Counted from the stretch's first letter, positions 34,298 through 42,676 are shown. The stretch: DNA of 64,000 nucleotides from Novosphingobium kaempferiae (GCF_021227995.1 NZ_CP089301.1:4278001-4342000); one strand, 5' to 3'. Numbers and translations: made by a program. Notes: generated from the letters alone by a model not told the origin.

Positions 34298-36439
34298 TTG
34301 AAGAAGACGTCGCGCAAAGCGCTTGCCACTGCGTTCACCACCACCCTGTCCCTCGTCCTGCTGAGTGCCGCTTCCATGTCCCACGCCGCCACCCCCGCCC
34401 CCGTCGACCCGCGCGATCCCGCCGACCCGTGGATCTGGCTTGAGGATCTCGACGGCCAGCGCTCGATGGACTGGGTGAAGGCGCATAACGCGACGACCGA
34501 GCAGCGACTGGAGGCCGATCCGCGCTACAAGACGTTCTACGACGAGGCGCTGGCGATCCTCGGCGCCAAGGACCGCATCCCCTCGCCCTCGTTCCTCAAC
34601 GGCCAGATCTACAACTTCTGGCAGGACGAGCAGCACCTGCGCGGCATCTGGCGCAGGACCACGCTCGACGGCTATCGCAGCGAGAATCCCGCGTGGCAGA
34701 CGGTGCTGGACATCGACGCGCTCGGCAAGGCGGAGGGCAAGAGCTGGGTCTACAAGGGCGCGGACTGCCTTGAGCCGGAGCAGCGCCTGTGCCTCATCTC
34801 GCTGTCCAACGGCGGCGAGGACGCGGTCGAGGTCCGTGAGTTCGACCTCGGCACCGGCGCCTTCGTCAAGGACGGCTTCCACATCCCGCGCGCCCGGCAG
34901 GGCGTGACCTGGGAGGACGCAGACCACCTCATCGTCGCCACCGAATGGACGCCGGGCGAAGTCACGACCTCGGGCTATCCCTACGTCATCAAGCGCGTCG
35001 CGCGCGGTCGCCCGCTGGCCGAGGCGCAGGAACTGTTCCGGGGCGAAAAGGGCGACGTCGGCGTGTTCCCGGCAGTGCTGCATGACGGGGAAGGCAATGT
35101 CCTCAAGGTCGTCGTGCGGGCCATCGACTTCTTCCACCAGCGCAGCTTCGTGCTCGGCGCGGACGGGAAGATGCACGAACTGGCGATGCCGCAGAAGGTC
35201 TCGGTCGCCGGGCTGGTCGCGGGCCGCGTCGTGTTCCGTCTGGACGAGGCGTGGGGCGACCTGCCTTCCGGCGCTGTCGCCACCGCGCCGCTCGCCGACG
35301 TGATGCGGCACCCGGAGAAGATCGCCGCGAAGCTGGCGTGGAAGCCCGGCCCGCGCGAGGCGTTGGAAGCCGTATCGGCCACCAAGGGCCGCCTGCTGGT
35401 GTCGATCCTCGACAACGTGAATGGCCGCCTGCTGTCGCTCGCCCCCGCCGCCGACGGTGCGTGGACGACGCAGACTCTGCCGCTGCCCGACAAGCTGGCG
35501 CTCAGCTTCGGCTCGTCGCAGACCGACGGCGACCGCGTGTTCGCGAAGGCGCAGGGCTTCACCACGCCCGAGAGCCTCTACCTCGTCGATGCCGCCACCG
35601 GCAGCGCCGAGAAGATCCGCAGCCTGCCGCCGCGCTTCGACGCCGAGGGCCTCGTCGTCGAACAGCGCGAGGCGAAGTCGACCGACGGCACCGCGATCCC
35701 CTACTTCCTCGTCCACCGCAAGGACGCGCCGCTGGACGGCTCGACCCCGGTGCTGCTCGACGCCTACGGCGGCTTTCAGGTCAGCTCGACGCCGTCCTAC
35801 TCGGCGACGATCGGCAAGCTCTGGCTCGAACGCGGGGGCGCCTTCGCACTCGCCAACATCCGCGGCGGCGGCGAGTTCGGCCCGGCGTGGCACGAAGCGG
35901 CGCTCAAGACCAAGCGGCAGGTCGCCTATGACGACTTCGCCAGCGTCGCGCGCGACATGATCGATCGCAAGATCACCTCACCCCGCCGCCTCGGCATCGT
36001 CGGCGGCTCCAACGGCGGGCTGCTGATGGGCGTGCAGATGACCGAGTTCCCCGAACTCTACAACGCGGTCGTGATCCAGGTGCCGCTGCTCGACATGATC
36101 CGCATCAGCAAGATCGCGGCGGGCACGAGCTGGCAGGGCGAATACGGCGATGTCTATGCCGACGAGGACGCGCGGGCGTTCTGGCTGAAGAAGTCGCCCT
36201 ATCATGCGTTGCGCAAGGGCGTGAAGTATCCCGAGCCCTACATCTTCACCACCACCCGCGACGACCGCACCGGCCCGCAGCACGCCCGCAAGTACGCCGC
36301 GCGGATGGAGGAACTGGGCCTGCCGTTCTACTTCTACGAGAACACCGAGGGCGGCCACGGCTCCGGCGCGGACATTCGCCAGTCAGCCAAGACCACTGCG
36401 CTCTGGCTGACGTACCTGAGCCGCAAGCTCGTGGACTGA
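34298..36439 (+). CDS. Exported prolyl oligopeptidase (S9A)
   Basis: 713 residues with signal peptide (MKKTSRKALATAFTTTLSLVLLSAASMSHA). An N-terminal PWIWLED segment and beta-propeller region are followed by the alpha/beta hydrolase domain: nucleophile Ser571 in GGSNGG, Asp655/656 in TTRDDRTGP and His687 in EGGHGSGAD. Cleaves after proline in short peptides. Together with M61 and S10 enzymes it forms a complete set for degrading peptides outside the inner membrane. I considered a lasso-peptide isopeptidase because these are S9 relatives in sphingomonads, but no lasso precursor or maturation genes occur here. Confidence 0.92.
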   Translation: MKKTSRKALATAFTTTLSLVLLSAASMSHAATPAPVDPRDPADPWIWLEDLDGQRSMDWVKAHNATTEQRLEADPRYKTFYDEALAILGAKDRIPSPSFLNGQIYNFWQDEQHLRGIWRRTTLDGYRSENPAWQTVLDIDALGKAEGKSWVYKGADCLEPEQRLCLISLSNGGEDAVEVREFDLGTGAFVKDGFHIPRARQGVTWEDADHLIVATEWTPGEVTTSGYPYVIKRVARGRPLAEAQELFRGEKGDVGVFPAVLHDGEGNVLKVVVRAIDFFHQRSFVLGADGKMHELAMPQKVSVAGLVAGRVVFRLDEAWGDLPSGAVATAPLADVMRHPEKIAAKLAWKPGPREALEAVSATKGRLLVSILDNVNGRLLSLAPAADGAWTTQTLPLPDKLALSFGSSQTDGDRVFAKAQGFTTPESLYLVDAATGSAEKIRSLPPRFDAEGLVVEQREAKSTDGTAIPYFLVHRKDAPLDGSTPVLLDAYGGFQVSSTPSYSATIGKLWLERGGAFALANIRGGGEFGPAWHEAALKTKRQVAYDDFASVARDMIDRKITSPRRLGIVGGSNGGLLMGVQMTEFPELYNAVVIQVPLLDMIRISKIAAGTSWQGEYGDVYADEDARAFWLKKSPYHALRKGVKYPEPYIFTTTRDDRTGPQHARKYAARMEELGLPFYFYENTEGGHGSGADIRQSAKTTALWLTYLSRKLVD

Positions 36440-36663
36440 GCCTCCTTCGGCCGTCGGGGTTCACGCCCGGCGGCCCGCCTCGCATCGATTCGCGCCGGCA
36501 CGGTCGCCCCCAGGTCTCCGCAGGTGTTTGCCTGCGGTGGCATGACGCTTTGACCCAACTTCCGGTCGAATCCGACAGTACTGACCATTGCAAACGGTGC
36601 GAATATGATATTCAGCCGGGGCGGGTACGTATATTTTGATCGAGAGGCTGCTAGGACAGCGCG

Positions 36664-37173
36664 ATGAGGGATTGGACGGAAGCCGAGCTTCGCCAGAAAC
36701 TGTCTGCCCGGCAGTACGAAGTGCTCGCGCTCGTCACCCAGCACCTTTCGTCCAAGGAAATCGGTGCCCGCCTCGGCCTTTCCTACAAGACCATCGATAA
36801 TCACGTCGCCGACCTGATGGTCCGGCTCGATGTTTCGAGCCGTGCCGACGCCGCGCGGATTTTCCTTGGCGTTTCAGAGACTAGGGAGCGACTACCTAGT
36901 GCCTCGGAAAGCCTCGACGGGACCGGTCCCGGTGCCCCACAAGGCAATCGACCGGTGACAGCAGCAATGCACGATGAGGTCGCCGTCCACGCATCCAGTC
37001 ATCGGGCGACGACCTCTTCACTGTTGAAGCTTCCGCCGGTCGGGGGCGCCCGTCATGACCTGGGCCTGGTGCAGCGAGTCGCAGCGATGGGGCAAGTCGG
37101 ACTTGCCTCGGTCGTCGTACTCGCGGCCATCGTCACGGTCATGGTCGGCATACTTAGCCTGCTGGGCAGGTGA
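36664..37173 (+). CDS. LuxR-type helix-turn-helix protein with C-terminal membrane anchor
   Basis: 169 residues. Residues about 8-70 are a LuxR/FixJ-type DNA-binding domain (LSARQYEVLALVTQHLSSKEIGARLGLSYKTIDNHVADLMVRLDVSSRADAARIF). A low-complexity linker follows, and a single hydrophobic helix near 144-167 (VGLASVVVLAAIVTVMVGILSLL) ends the protein. No receiver or autoinducer domain. A membrane-tethered regulator is implied. The four genes after it on the same strand are small and mostly unknown and may form its operon. Confidence 0.88.
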   Translation: MRDWTEAELRQKLSARQYEVLALVTQHLSSKEIGARLGLSYKTIDNHVADLMVRLDVSSRADAARIFLGVSETRERLPSASESLDGTGPGAPQGNRPVTAAMHDEVAVHASSHRATTSSLLKLPPVGGARHDLGLVQRVAAMGQVGLASVVVLAAIVTVMVGILSLLGR

Positions 37174-37221
37174 ACCCTCATCCTGTGCAACCTCAGCGTG
37201 CTTCACGCATCGGAGAAACTT

Positions 37222-37560
37222 ATGCGCCTTTCGGAAGCTGGCGGACGGGCAGTCGCCACGGAAATCAACGGCATGTTCAAGAGCGTCGACACCGCGCTGT
37301 TCGACGCGGCGCGCCTTGCCGCCACGATCATGGAAACCAACGCGGCCTCGGCCGTGCCGCCCGCCCATCTGCAGGGCGCGCTGGATTCGGCCGCTGCGGG
37401 CTTCGCCAAGCTTGTCGAAGGCCGCAAGGACATGGTCCAGATGCATCGCAAGCTGGCCTACATCAAGGGCGAATCCCAGCACCGCGAGACCGACTGGGGC
37501 TGCTTCGGCGACGACGAGCCGCGCGGCATGCTCAAGACCTCGGCTCCCATCGAAGCCTGA
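37222..37560 (+). CDS. Small helical protein of unknown function
   Basis: 112 residues from ATG at 37222, which has GGAG seven bases upstream; an in-frame GTG at 37198 is less well placed. Predominantly alpha-helical by composition (MFKSVDTALFDAARLAATIME, LDSAAAGFAKLVEGRKDMVQMHRKLAY) with a Cys in DWGCFGDDE near the end. It loosely resembles phasin-type or structural helper proteins but I cannot name a family. Located 48 bp after the tethered LuxR-type gene. Confidence 0.7.
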   Translation: MRLSEAGGRAVATEINGMFKSVDTALFDAARLAATIMETNAASAVPPAHLQGALDSAAAGFAKLVEGRKDMVQMHRKLAYIKGESQHRETDWGCFGDDEPRGMLKTSAPIEA

Positions 37561-37620
37561 ACACGGTCGTCGCACGGAAGATGACCTTGACGGCAATCTC
37601 TGCGGGTTGAAATCAAGGTC

Positions 37621-38067
37621 ATGCTTCTGAACCTCGTCTTCGGGATCCTGATGATCTTCGCCTGCGTGCCCGCTTTGCTGTGGGGCGGCTGGGAGGGGCG
37701 CAGAATATGCCTGATGTTCGTCCTTGCCGGGCTGGCGACCTATATCGGCGCGACCACGCTCAAGCCGTATACGTCGCTGCCGGACGCCTCGATCGTGGTG
37801 GACATGGTGCTGCTCGTCGGGCTCGCGCACGTCGCCGCCAGGACCGACCGATACTGGCCCCTGTGGATCTGCGCGTTCCACATGCTCAGCATCCTCTCGT
37901 TCCTGGCATGGCAGTTCGCGCCTGGATCGGGGAAACTGTTCAAGGCGATATCGGGCATCTGGAGCATCCCGGAACTGATCGCGCTGTGTATCGGGCCCAT
38001 CCTCGACCTGCGCCATGCACTATCACGGGAGAGACCCGGTGCTGAACATCGCCACTTTGACCGATGA
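37621..38067 (+). CDS. Small integral membrane protein of unknown function
   Basis: 148 residues with four hydrophobic helices (LLNLVFGILMIFACVPALLW; LMFVLAGLATYIGATTL; IVVDMVLLVGLAHVAA; LWICAFHMLSILSFLAWQF). No recognised motif. The 3' end overlaps the start of the next gene by about 29 bases. Unknown partner or role; membrane location fits the tethered regulator upstream. Confidence 0.75.
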   Translation: MLLNLVFGILMIFACVPALLWGGWEGRRICLMFVLAGLATYIGATTLKPYTSLPDASIVVDMVLLVGLAHVAARTDRYWPLWICAFHMLSILSFLAWQFAPGSGKLFKAISGIWSIPELIALCIGPILDLRHALSRERPGAEHRHFDR

Positions 38068-38497
38068 CCTCCAGCGCGCCCTCGGCGACCACGCCGAGAT
38101 CGAGTGCGAGATCGACAACGTCCAGATCTACCTCGACGCGGTGGCCGCAAGGCGCAAGATCGCGCCCGACGTGACCGAGTGCGGCTGGCTGATGCTGCTC
38201 GCGCTCTACCGCTGCCAGGGCGTCAGCAGCATGAGCGCAAGCCAGGCCTGCGCCGCCAGCTGCTACCCCGCCACGACCGCGCTCGACCAGATCTCCGTGC
38301 TGATGAAGCAGGCGCTGATCCAGCGTGCGGGGTCGCTGGAAAACCGGCACGTCGACCTCGTCCTGACGCCCAAGGGCATCCGGGCGGTGACGGGCTGGCT
38401 GGCGCTGATGCAACTGGGCGCGCGCCGCCCGGTGGAGATCGCGACCGGATCGATCGTCTCCGCTCTCAGGACGCTGCCCGGCCGGGATCCGGCCTGA
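38039..38497 (+). CDS. MarR-like winged-helix protein
   Basis: 152 residues from GTG at 38039, preceded by GGGAGAG. The core CGWLMLLALYRCQGVSSMSASQACAASCYPATTALDQISVLMKQALIQRAGSLENRHVDLVLTPKGIRAV has the MarR-type recognition helix (PATTALDQISVL), wing (ENRHVDLVLTPKG) and flanking helices. Likely a DNA-binding regulator of the surrounding small genes. Family membership is by pattern only. Confidence 0.75.
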   Translation: MLNIATLTDDLQRALGDHAEIECEIDNVQIYLDAVAARRKIAPDVTECGWLMLLALYRCQGVSSMSASQACAASCYPATTALDQISVLMKQALIQRAGSLENRHVDLVLTPKGIRAVTGWLALMQLGARRPVEIATGSIVSALRTLPGRDPA

Positions 38498-38512
38498 CGT
38501 GATGGGCGGCAG

Positions 38513-38830
38513 ATGACCCAGACGTACTGGATATCCTTCGCGATCGACCAGCAGGAGCGCCACGGGCGCTCCCACGGCGACCGGCACGAAGCGCTGGTCA
38601 AGGTGATATCCGACATGGCCTCCACCGCCGTATGGCACGAGACGCCGTGCTTCATGATCTTCGATTCCCGGCACGGGATGGACGCCATCAACGGTCGCCT
38701 GAAATCCGCGATGGATGGCGAGTTCGACCTGTTCGTGCTCGTCAGCGCGCAGACCTGCGACGCCCGCATCGTCGGCCCCTGCCACGACCGGGACATCTTC
38801 AAGCTGATCGCCAATATCGAGGCGGGCTGA
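38513..38830 (+). CDS. Small protein of unknown function
   Basis: 105 residues. Short alternating strands and helices (TYWISFAID; RHEALVKVISDMAS; CFMIFDS; AINGRLKSAM; FDLFVLVSA; RIVGPCHDRDIFKLIANI) suggest a ferredoxin-like fold, but no family is recognised. ATG with GGGCGG upstream, 15 bp after the winged-helix gene. Convergent with the gene at 38845. Confidence 0.65.
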   Translation: MTQTYWISFAIDQQERHGRSHGDRHEALVKVISDMASTAVWHETPCFMIFDSRHGMDAINGRLKSAMDGEFDLFVLVSAQTCDARIVGPCHDRDIFKLIANIEAG

Positions 38831-38844
38831 CGCGCCGGACGCGC

Positions 38845-39147
38845 TCAGCTCGGGAAGTTGGCGTCCACGAAGAGTCGGGTGAATTCGATGGGATCGAGGT
38901 CGATGCCCTGCGCCTTCGACGATTGCGCGGCGGATTGCCAGATCTCGGCTATCCGGGCGGGGTAGTCGTCCTCCAGGTTCATGCGCCGGGCGACGATGTC
39001 GAACCATTCGCCCTGCCCGTAGAGGCCGGTCAGGCTCACGGACATTTCCGCAATCACGGCCTCATGCTGCGGGCCGAGTTGCCCGATGGCGCGAAGTACA
39101 TAATGGTCCAGGTAGCGCAGGAACGGCTTACCTTCATAGCGCATCAT
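38845..39147 (-). CDS. Small protein of unknown function
   Basis: 100 residues on the minus strand (ATG at 39147 or 39144). Acidic, helical, with no signal (RYLDHYVLRAIGQLGPQHEAVIAEMSVSLTGLYGQGEWFDIVARRMNLEDDYPARIAEIWQ). No family recognised. It is separated by 14 bp from the convergent gene at 38830. Could belong to the same small-gene island. Confidence 0.65.
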   Translation of the reverse strand: MMRYEGKPFLRYLDHYVLRAIGQLGPQHEAVIAEMSVSLTGLYGQGEWFDIVARRMNLEDDYPARIAEIWQSAAQSSKAQGIDLDPIEFTRLFVDANFPS

Positions 39148-39310
39148 AGTTCAGCCCTCGCCACCTGTGATATGGCAGAAGGACGGTTCTTCCTAGACTG
39201 AATTTCGATTGCGGAAATCGCGCCTGTCTATTGTCGGCAAGGGTCAGGATTCACCCGCTGCGTTGCAGCATCGGGACCGATTTATGGCATCAACTTACAG
39301 GTAACGCCCG

Positions 39311-39925
39311 TCAGTCGCCCAGCATCCGCTCGATGCGCTTGTCGGGCCGCAGCCACAGCGCCAGCACGCCCACGTAGATCGCGATGGCCACCGGTCGGGC
39401 GAGGAACGCCGCCGGGATCGCCACCGCATAGAGCACCACGCTGGCCTTGCCCTTCATGTCGCGACCGAGCGCGCGGGCCAGCGTCGACTGCGCGCCGTTG
39501 CAGGCGATGATGGCGCGCTCGGTCAGCATGTAGCCGACCGCCGCCATGCCCAGCACCACGCCGTAGGCTGCGGTCGCCATCGCCGAGAACGCGGACTCGT
39601 CCAGCCAGCGGATCACGAAGGGCACCAGCGAGAGCCAGAACAGCAGGAACAGGTTGGCCCACAGCACGCGCCCGTCGATGCGCCCCGCCGCGTGCATCAG
39701 GTGATGGTGGTTGTTCCAGTAGAGCCCGACGTTGATGAACGAGAGGACATAGGCGATCATGATCGGCGCGGTCTGCGCCAGCGCCGCCAGCGTGCCGTTC
39801 TCGGGCACTTTCAGTTCCAGCACCATGATGGTGATGATGATCGCCACGACCCCATCGGTGAACGCCTCCAGCCGGCTGGAGGTCATGCCCGCACGCGGGC
39901 CGTCTCCCTGATCCGCCTCAGACAT
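39311..39925 (-). CDS. TMEM175-family (DUF1211) potassium channel-like protein
   Basis: 204 residues with six hydrophobic helices. The family hallmark is in helix 1, SSRLEAFTDGVVAIIITIMVLELKVP (the R-x3-F-S/T-D motif), followed by FINVGLYWNNHHHLMH. Bacterial members form tetrameric K+-permeable channels. The start at 39925 overlaps the LysR gene by 8 bp, so it is translated from the LysR message. Confidence 0.9.
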   Translation of the reverse strand: MSEADQGDGPRAGMTSSRLEAFTDGVVAIIITIMVLELKVPENGTLAALAQTAPIMIAYVLSFINVGLYWNNHHHLMHAAGRIDGRVLWANLFLLFWLSLVPFVIRWLDESAFSAMATAAYGVVLGMAAVGYMLTERAIIACNGAQSTLARALGRDMKGKASVVLYAVAIPAAFLARPVAIAIYVGVLALWLRPDKRIERMLGD

Positions 39926-40847
39926 CGCCCATGCCCTCCATCTCCACGTCGTCGCGCCCAAGCTCCACGAACCGGTCGAGCAGCCAGCTCGCCGCCGGGC
40001 CGGGCGGCGTGTCCCGCCGCCAGATGCCGGAGAACCGGTATGTCCCGCCCGTATGGTCCGGCATGGCGAGGCGCACCAGCGTCCCGGCGACGAGGTCCGC
40101 CTCGATCATCGGCAGCGGCATGTTGCCCCAGCCCACGCCCTGCTGGAGCAGCGCGTGCTTGGCGCCAAGATCGGCCAGGCGCCAGGTCTTGGGGCTGAAC
40201 ACCGAATAGTCCTGCCCCTCCGTGAAGCGCGAGCGGTCGGACAGCACGAGCTGCGTGTAGTCGCGCCCTGCCCCCGGCTCGATCGTGGTCATGCGCCCGA
40301 GCGGATGGTCGGGCGCGGCCACCGGCACCATCGGCACCGAGCCCGCCGCGCGCCGCTCGATCCCCTCGACACCGGCGGAAAGCGGGCCGGACAGCCCCAA
40401 CACCGCCTCCCGGTCCAGCACCAGCGCGGTGATCGCCCCCAGCGCCTCGGCATGAAGACGCAACTGGACGGTGGGGAACGCGACCGCGAAATCGCGCAGC
40501 ACGCGCCCGAGCCGGTCGGCGGGAAGCATGACGTCGACGGCGAGATTCACCTCCGCCTCCAGCCCGTCGAGCATCCCCTTCACCTTGGCGCGCAACCCGT
40601 CCACGCCCTGCGCGATCGTCTTCGCCTCGGCCAGCACCGCGCGCCCCTCGACCGTGAGCTGCGGCCGCCGCGTGCCCTCCCGCTCGAACAGCAGCACGCC
40701 CAGCTGCACCTCCAGATTGGCGATGCCGTAGCTGATGACCGAAACCGCGCGATTGAGCTTGCGCCCCGCCGCCGCAAAGCTGCCGGTGTCGACCACGGTC
40801 AGGAAGATCGTCAACTGGTCCAGGGTCGGCGTACCGGGTTCGCTCAC
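39918..40847 (-). CDS. LysR-family regulator
   Basis: 309 residues from GTG at 40847 (GAGGAA upstream); an ATG at 40886 would add 13 residues but overlaps a palindromic operator. N-terminal HTH: LDQLTIFLTVVDTGSFAAAGRKLNRAVSVISYGIANLEVQLGVLLFERE; substrate-binding domain follows. The TMEM175-like gene is downstream in the same transcript. It may control the plus-strand enzyme operon starting 1 kb away at 41881 (inference), separated by the DUF4826 gene and a repeat. Confidence 0.88.
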   Translation of the reverse strand: MSEPGTPTLDQLTIFLTVVDTGSFAAAGRKLNRAVSVISYGIANLEVQLGVLLFEREGTRRPQLTVEGRAVLAEAKTIAQGVDGLRAKVKGMLDGLEAEVNLAVDVMLPADRLGRVLRDFAVAFPTVQLRLHAEALGAITALVLDREAVLGLSGPLSAGVEGIERRAAGSVPMVPVAAPDHPLGRMTTIEPGAGRDYTQLVLSDRSRFTEGQDYSVFSPKTWRLADLGAKHALLQQGVGWGNMPLPMIEADLVAGTLVRLAMPDHTGGTYRFSGIWRRDTPPGPAASWLLDRFVELGRDDVEMEGMGDV

Positions 40848-40863
40848 TTTTCCATTTCCTCGA

Positions 40864-40882
40864 ATAGATCGGGGCGTTCTAT
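40864..40882. promoter_or_regulatory. Candidate LysR autoregulatory operator
   Basis: ATAGA-n9-TCTAT, 17 to 35 bases upstream of the preferred LysR start. The T-n-A type dyad and the location fit LysR autoregulation, and it supports the GTG start at 40847. Confidence 0.4.
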
Positions 40883-40974
40883 CCATGCTGGCGGAAAAGT
40901 TGGCAAGGGTTGTGGTGTGTCGACGGCTAAAACTCGATGATGGGACAGAGGGTTAGTTCGCTAGCTACCCCAGA

Positions 40975-41083
40975 CCCGTCGCCCCTGCGCAGGCAGGGGC
41001 CTATCCCAAGCAAGCACCTGCGCAGTGAGCAAGGTATCTGGGCGATAGACCTGATGGGCCCCTGCCTCCGCAGGGGCGACGGG
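40975..41083. repeat. Compound palindromic repeat, family B (REP-like)
   Basis: Two 27-bp arms, 40975-41001 and 41057-41083, inverted with one mismatch. Each arm is itself a hairpin with an 8-bp stem (GCCCCTGC / GCAGGGGC) and a 4-base loop. The 55-base spacer is unique sequence. This is a bipartite REP/BIME-like architecture, in the gap upstream of LysR and downstream of the DUF4826 gene. Confidence 0.85.
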
Positions 41084-41106
41084 GTTGGATGGCAACCGGG
41101 TCGAAG

Positions 41107-41541
41107 TTACTCAGGCCATATCGTGTCGTCGGCAGACCACTCGACCAGGCTTTCCCCGCGTGCGGACAGCGACGGTGCGAGATCTCGTTCGTGCTGGGCC
41201 GATGCCAACTGCATGAGTTCGGAGCGCCGCCCCTCTGCCCACGCCGCCGCAGCTTCGATCCACCTTTTGCCTATATCATGGAGGGCTTGCCGGGGATGCC
41301 GCCCCTCGCGACAAGTCGTGTAATCGATCGGTACATCGCCAGAAATGGCCCACCATCCAACCCATTCCGGACGACTTTTGCTCTCTACCGCCCACACGGC
41401 GATAAGCGGAGCGATGTGCCACGCAGGCCAAGCCCCGACGTTCGGAGCATCGATACCTTGCCGGACCAGATAGGAAACTACTGATTCACGCTGCTCGGCA
41501 CACCAGTTTTGCTCCGCTTCGTCGTTCAAATCATCAGTCAT
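41107..41541 (-). CDS. DUF4826-family protein
   Basis: 144 residues from ATG at 41541. Signature blocks as I remember them for the family: WCAEQRESVVSYLVRQGI, VGAWPAWHIAPLIAVWAVES, WVGWWAISGDVPIDY and HPRQALHDIGKRWIEAA. Soluble, tryptophan-rich. Function unknown; the family is found scattered beside mobile or accessory genes. It lies between two kinds of repeat. Confidence 0.75.
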   Translation of the reverse strand: MTDDLNDEAEQNWCAEQRESVVSYLVRQGIDAPNVGAWPAWHIAPLIAVWAVESKSRPEWVGWWAISGDVPIDYTTCREGRHPRQALHDIGKRWIEAAAAWAEGRRSELMQLASAQHERDLAPSLSARGESLVEWSADDTIWPE

Positions 41542-41603
41542 CTGCGCAACATGACGTCGATCTGTACTATTGGTCAATGTACAGCGGAAACTCCCCGCTC
41601 GTC

Positions 41604-41623
41604 ATCCCGGCGCACGCCGGGAT
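41604..41623. repeat. Short palindromic repeat, family C (ATCCCGGC type)
   Basis: ATCCCGGC-gcac-GCCGGGAT, a perfect 8-bp stem and 4-base loop. Elements of this kind (TCATCCCGGCG..) are common between genes in alphaproteobacteria. One copy seen in the window. Confidence 0.65.
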
Positions 41624-41779
41624 CGCTGGCAAAGCCACAATTTCGAATTCACGCTGCAGGCCCCAACCGCTCCACCTCCTAAGACGAATGAGTGGGTTCG
41701 CAGCGCCCGCGATCAGGCTCATCATGCGTCCGCAGGCCGGGTCACGCCGGATTGCGATGAGCGCGATCTTTTCGATTTC

Positions 41780-41812
41780 ATAGAAAGATTGCATCGATTT
41801 TATGCATCTTTC
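41780..41812 (+). promoter_or_regulatory. Operator-like dyad upstream of isochorismatase-family operon
   Basis: Near-perfect dyad GAAAGATTGCAT ... ATGCATCTTTC (41783-41812; one extra base in the left arm). It contains CGATTTTAT and aligns without gaps at 16 of 30 positions with the element at 45754-45783. The last base is 68 bp before the ATG at 41881. Candidate binding site of the LysR protein encoded at 39918. Confidence 0.45.
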
Positions 41813-41880
41813 TGGAAATAGCGTTGCGCTCCAAAGTGCTCTCACCGGGCAACGACGCCCGCCAACAGGAGGACAAAACG

Positions 41881-42540
41881 ATGACGCTCACCGCAACCGC
41901 CACCCCCGGAACGTCGCTGATCTCGCCCGACAACCACGCCCTCGTCCTGATCGACTTCCAGTCGCAGATGGCCTTCGCCACCAAGTCGATCTCCGCTGAA
42001 TTGCTGCGCAACAATGCTGCGCTGATCTCGCGCGGCGCCAAGTCGTTCGACGTACCCACCGTGCTCACCACCGTCGCCGAGAAGAGCTTCTCCGGCCCGA
42101 TGTTCGACGAGATCACCGACGCCTTCCCCGGCCAGCCCCTGCTCGACCGCACGTCGATGAACACCTGGGAAGACGAAGGCGTGATCGCGGAGATCAACCG
42201 CATCGGCAAGCAGCGCATCGTCTTCGCGGGCCTGTGGACCTCGGTCTGCATCGTCGGCCCGGTCGCCTCGGCCATCGAGCAGGGCTTCGAGGCCTATGTC
42301 ATCACCGACGCCTGCGGCGACATCTCCGATGAAGCCCATGAGCGCGCGGTGCAGCGCATGATCCAGCTCGGCGCGGTGCCGATGACCTCGCTGCAGTACC
42401 TGCTCGAACTCCAGCGCGACTGGGCGCGTGCCGAAACCTACGACAGCACCACCGGCATCGCCAAGGTCTGGGGCGGCGCCTACGGCCTCGGCATCAAGTA
42501 CGCCAAGACCATGTTCGGTGCGTCGGAAGGCGGTCACTGA
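41881..42540 (+). CDS. Isochorismatase-family hydrolase (YcaC-like)
   Basis: 219 residues; AGGAGG precedes the ATG. Fold signatures: Asp25 in ALVLIDFQSQM and the nucleophile-type Cys123 in GLWTSVCIVGP. The third catalytic position, usually lysine, is not obvious. No signal peptide. YcaC-type proteins are amidase-like hydrolases of unclear physiological substrate. It leads an enzyme run with an alpha/beta hydrolase, XapX and an amidohydrolase, a combination I recall from other proteobacteria near LysR regulators. Confidence 0.88.
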   Translation: MTLTATATPGTSLISPDNHALVLIDFQSQMAFATKSISAELLRNNAALISRGAKSFDVPTVLTTVAEKSFSGPMFDEITDAFPGQPLLDRTSMNTWEDEGVIAEINRIGKQRIVFAGLWTSVCIVGPVASAIEQGFEAYVITDACGDISDEAHERAVQRMIQLGAVPMTSLQYLLELQRDWARAETYDSTTGIAKVWGGAYGLGIKYAKTMFGASEGGH

Positions 42541-42676
42541 TATAGGTTCGGGACCGGCGCGTCGTTCGCACCCTCTCCCAACGCGGGCAGCGCCGGTTCC
42601 GTTACTGCCAAGTACCTCCCTGTCACCTCTCTGTGCTGTTCGGTGCCGTTCAGTACACCCCTAGGAGTTATCCATA

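Larger units (their letters stand above)
41542..41880. other. 339-bp divergent gap with REP-like hairpin and operator-like dyad
   Basis: Region between the DUF4826 gene and the isochorismatase-family gene. It holds a REP-like hairpin at 41604-41623 and a dyad at 41783-41812. No gene is seen. AT-rich steps around 41770-41815 are suitable for a promoter of the plus-strand operon starting at 41881. Confidence 0.6.

Noticed and set aside
34298..36439. S9 peptidase near a TonB-dependent receptor as a lasso-peptide isopeptidase cluster
   Set aside because: No lasso precursor, B or C maturation genes are visible; neighbours are general peptidases and an M61 enzyme, and the protein has a full-length prolyl oligopeptidase architecture.
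40848..40886. ATG at 40886 as start of the LysR gene
   Set aside because: No ribosome-binding site there, and it would place the ATAGA-n9-TCTAT dyad inside the coding region; GTG at 40847 has GAGGAA and fits the family N-terminus.
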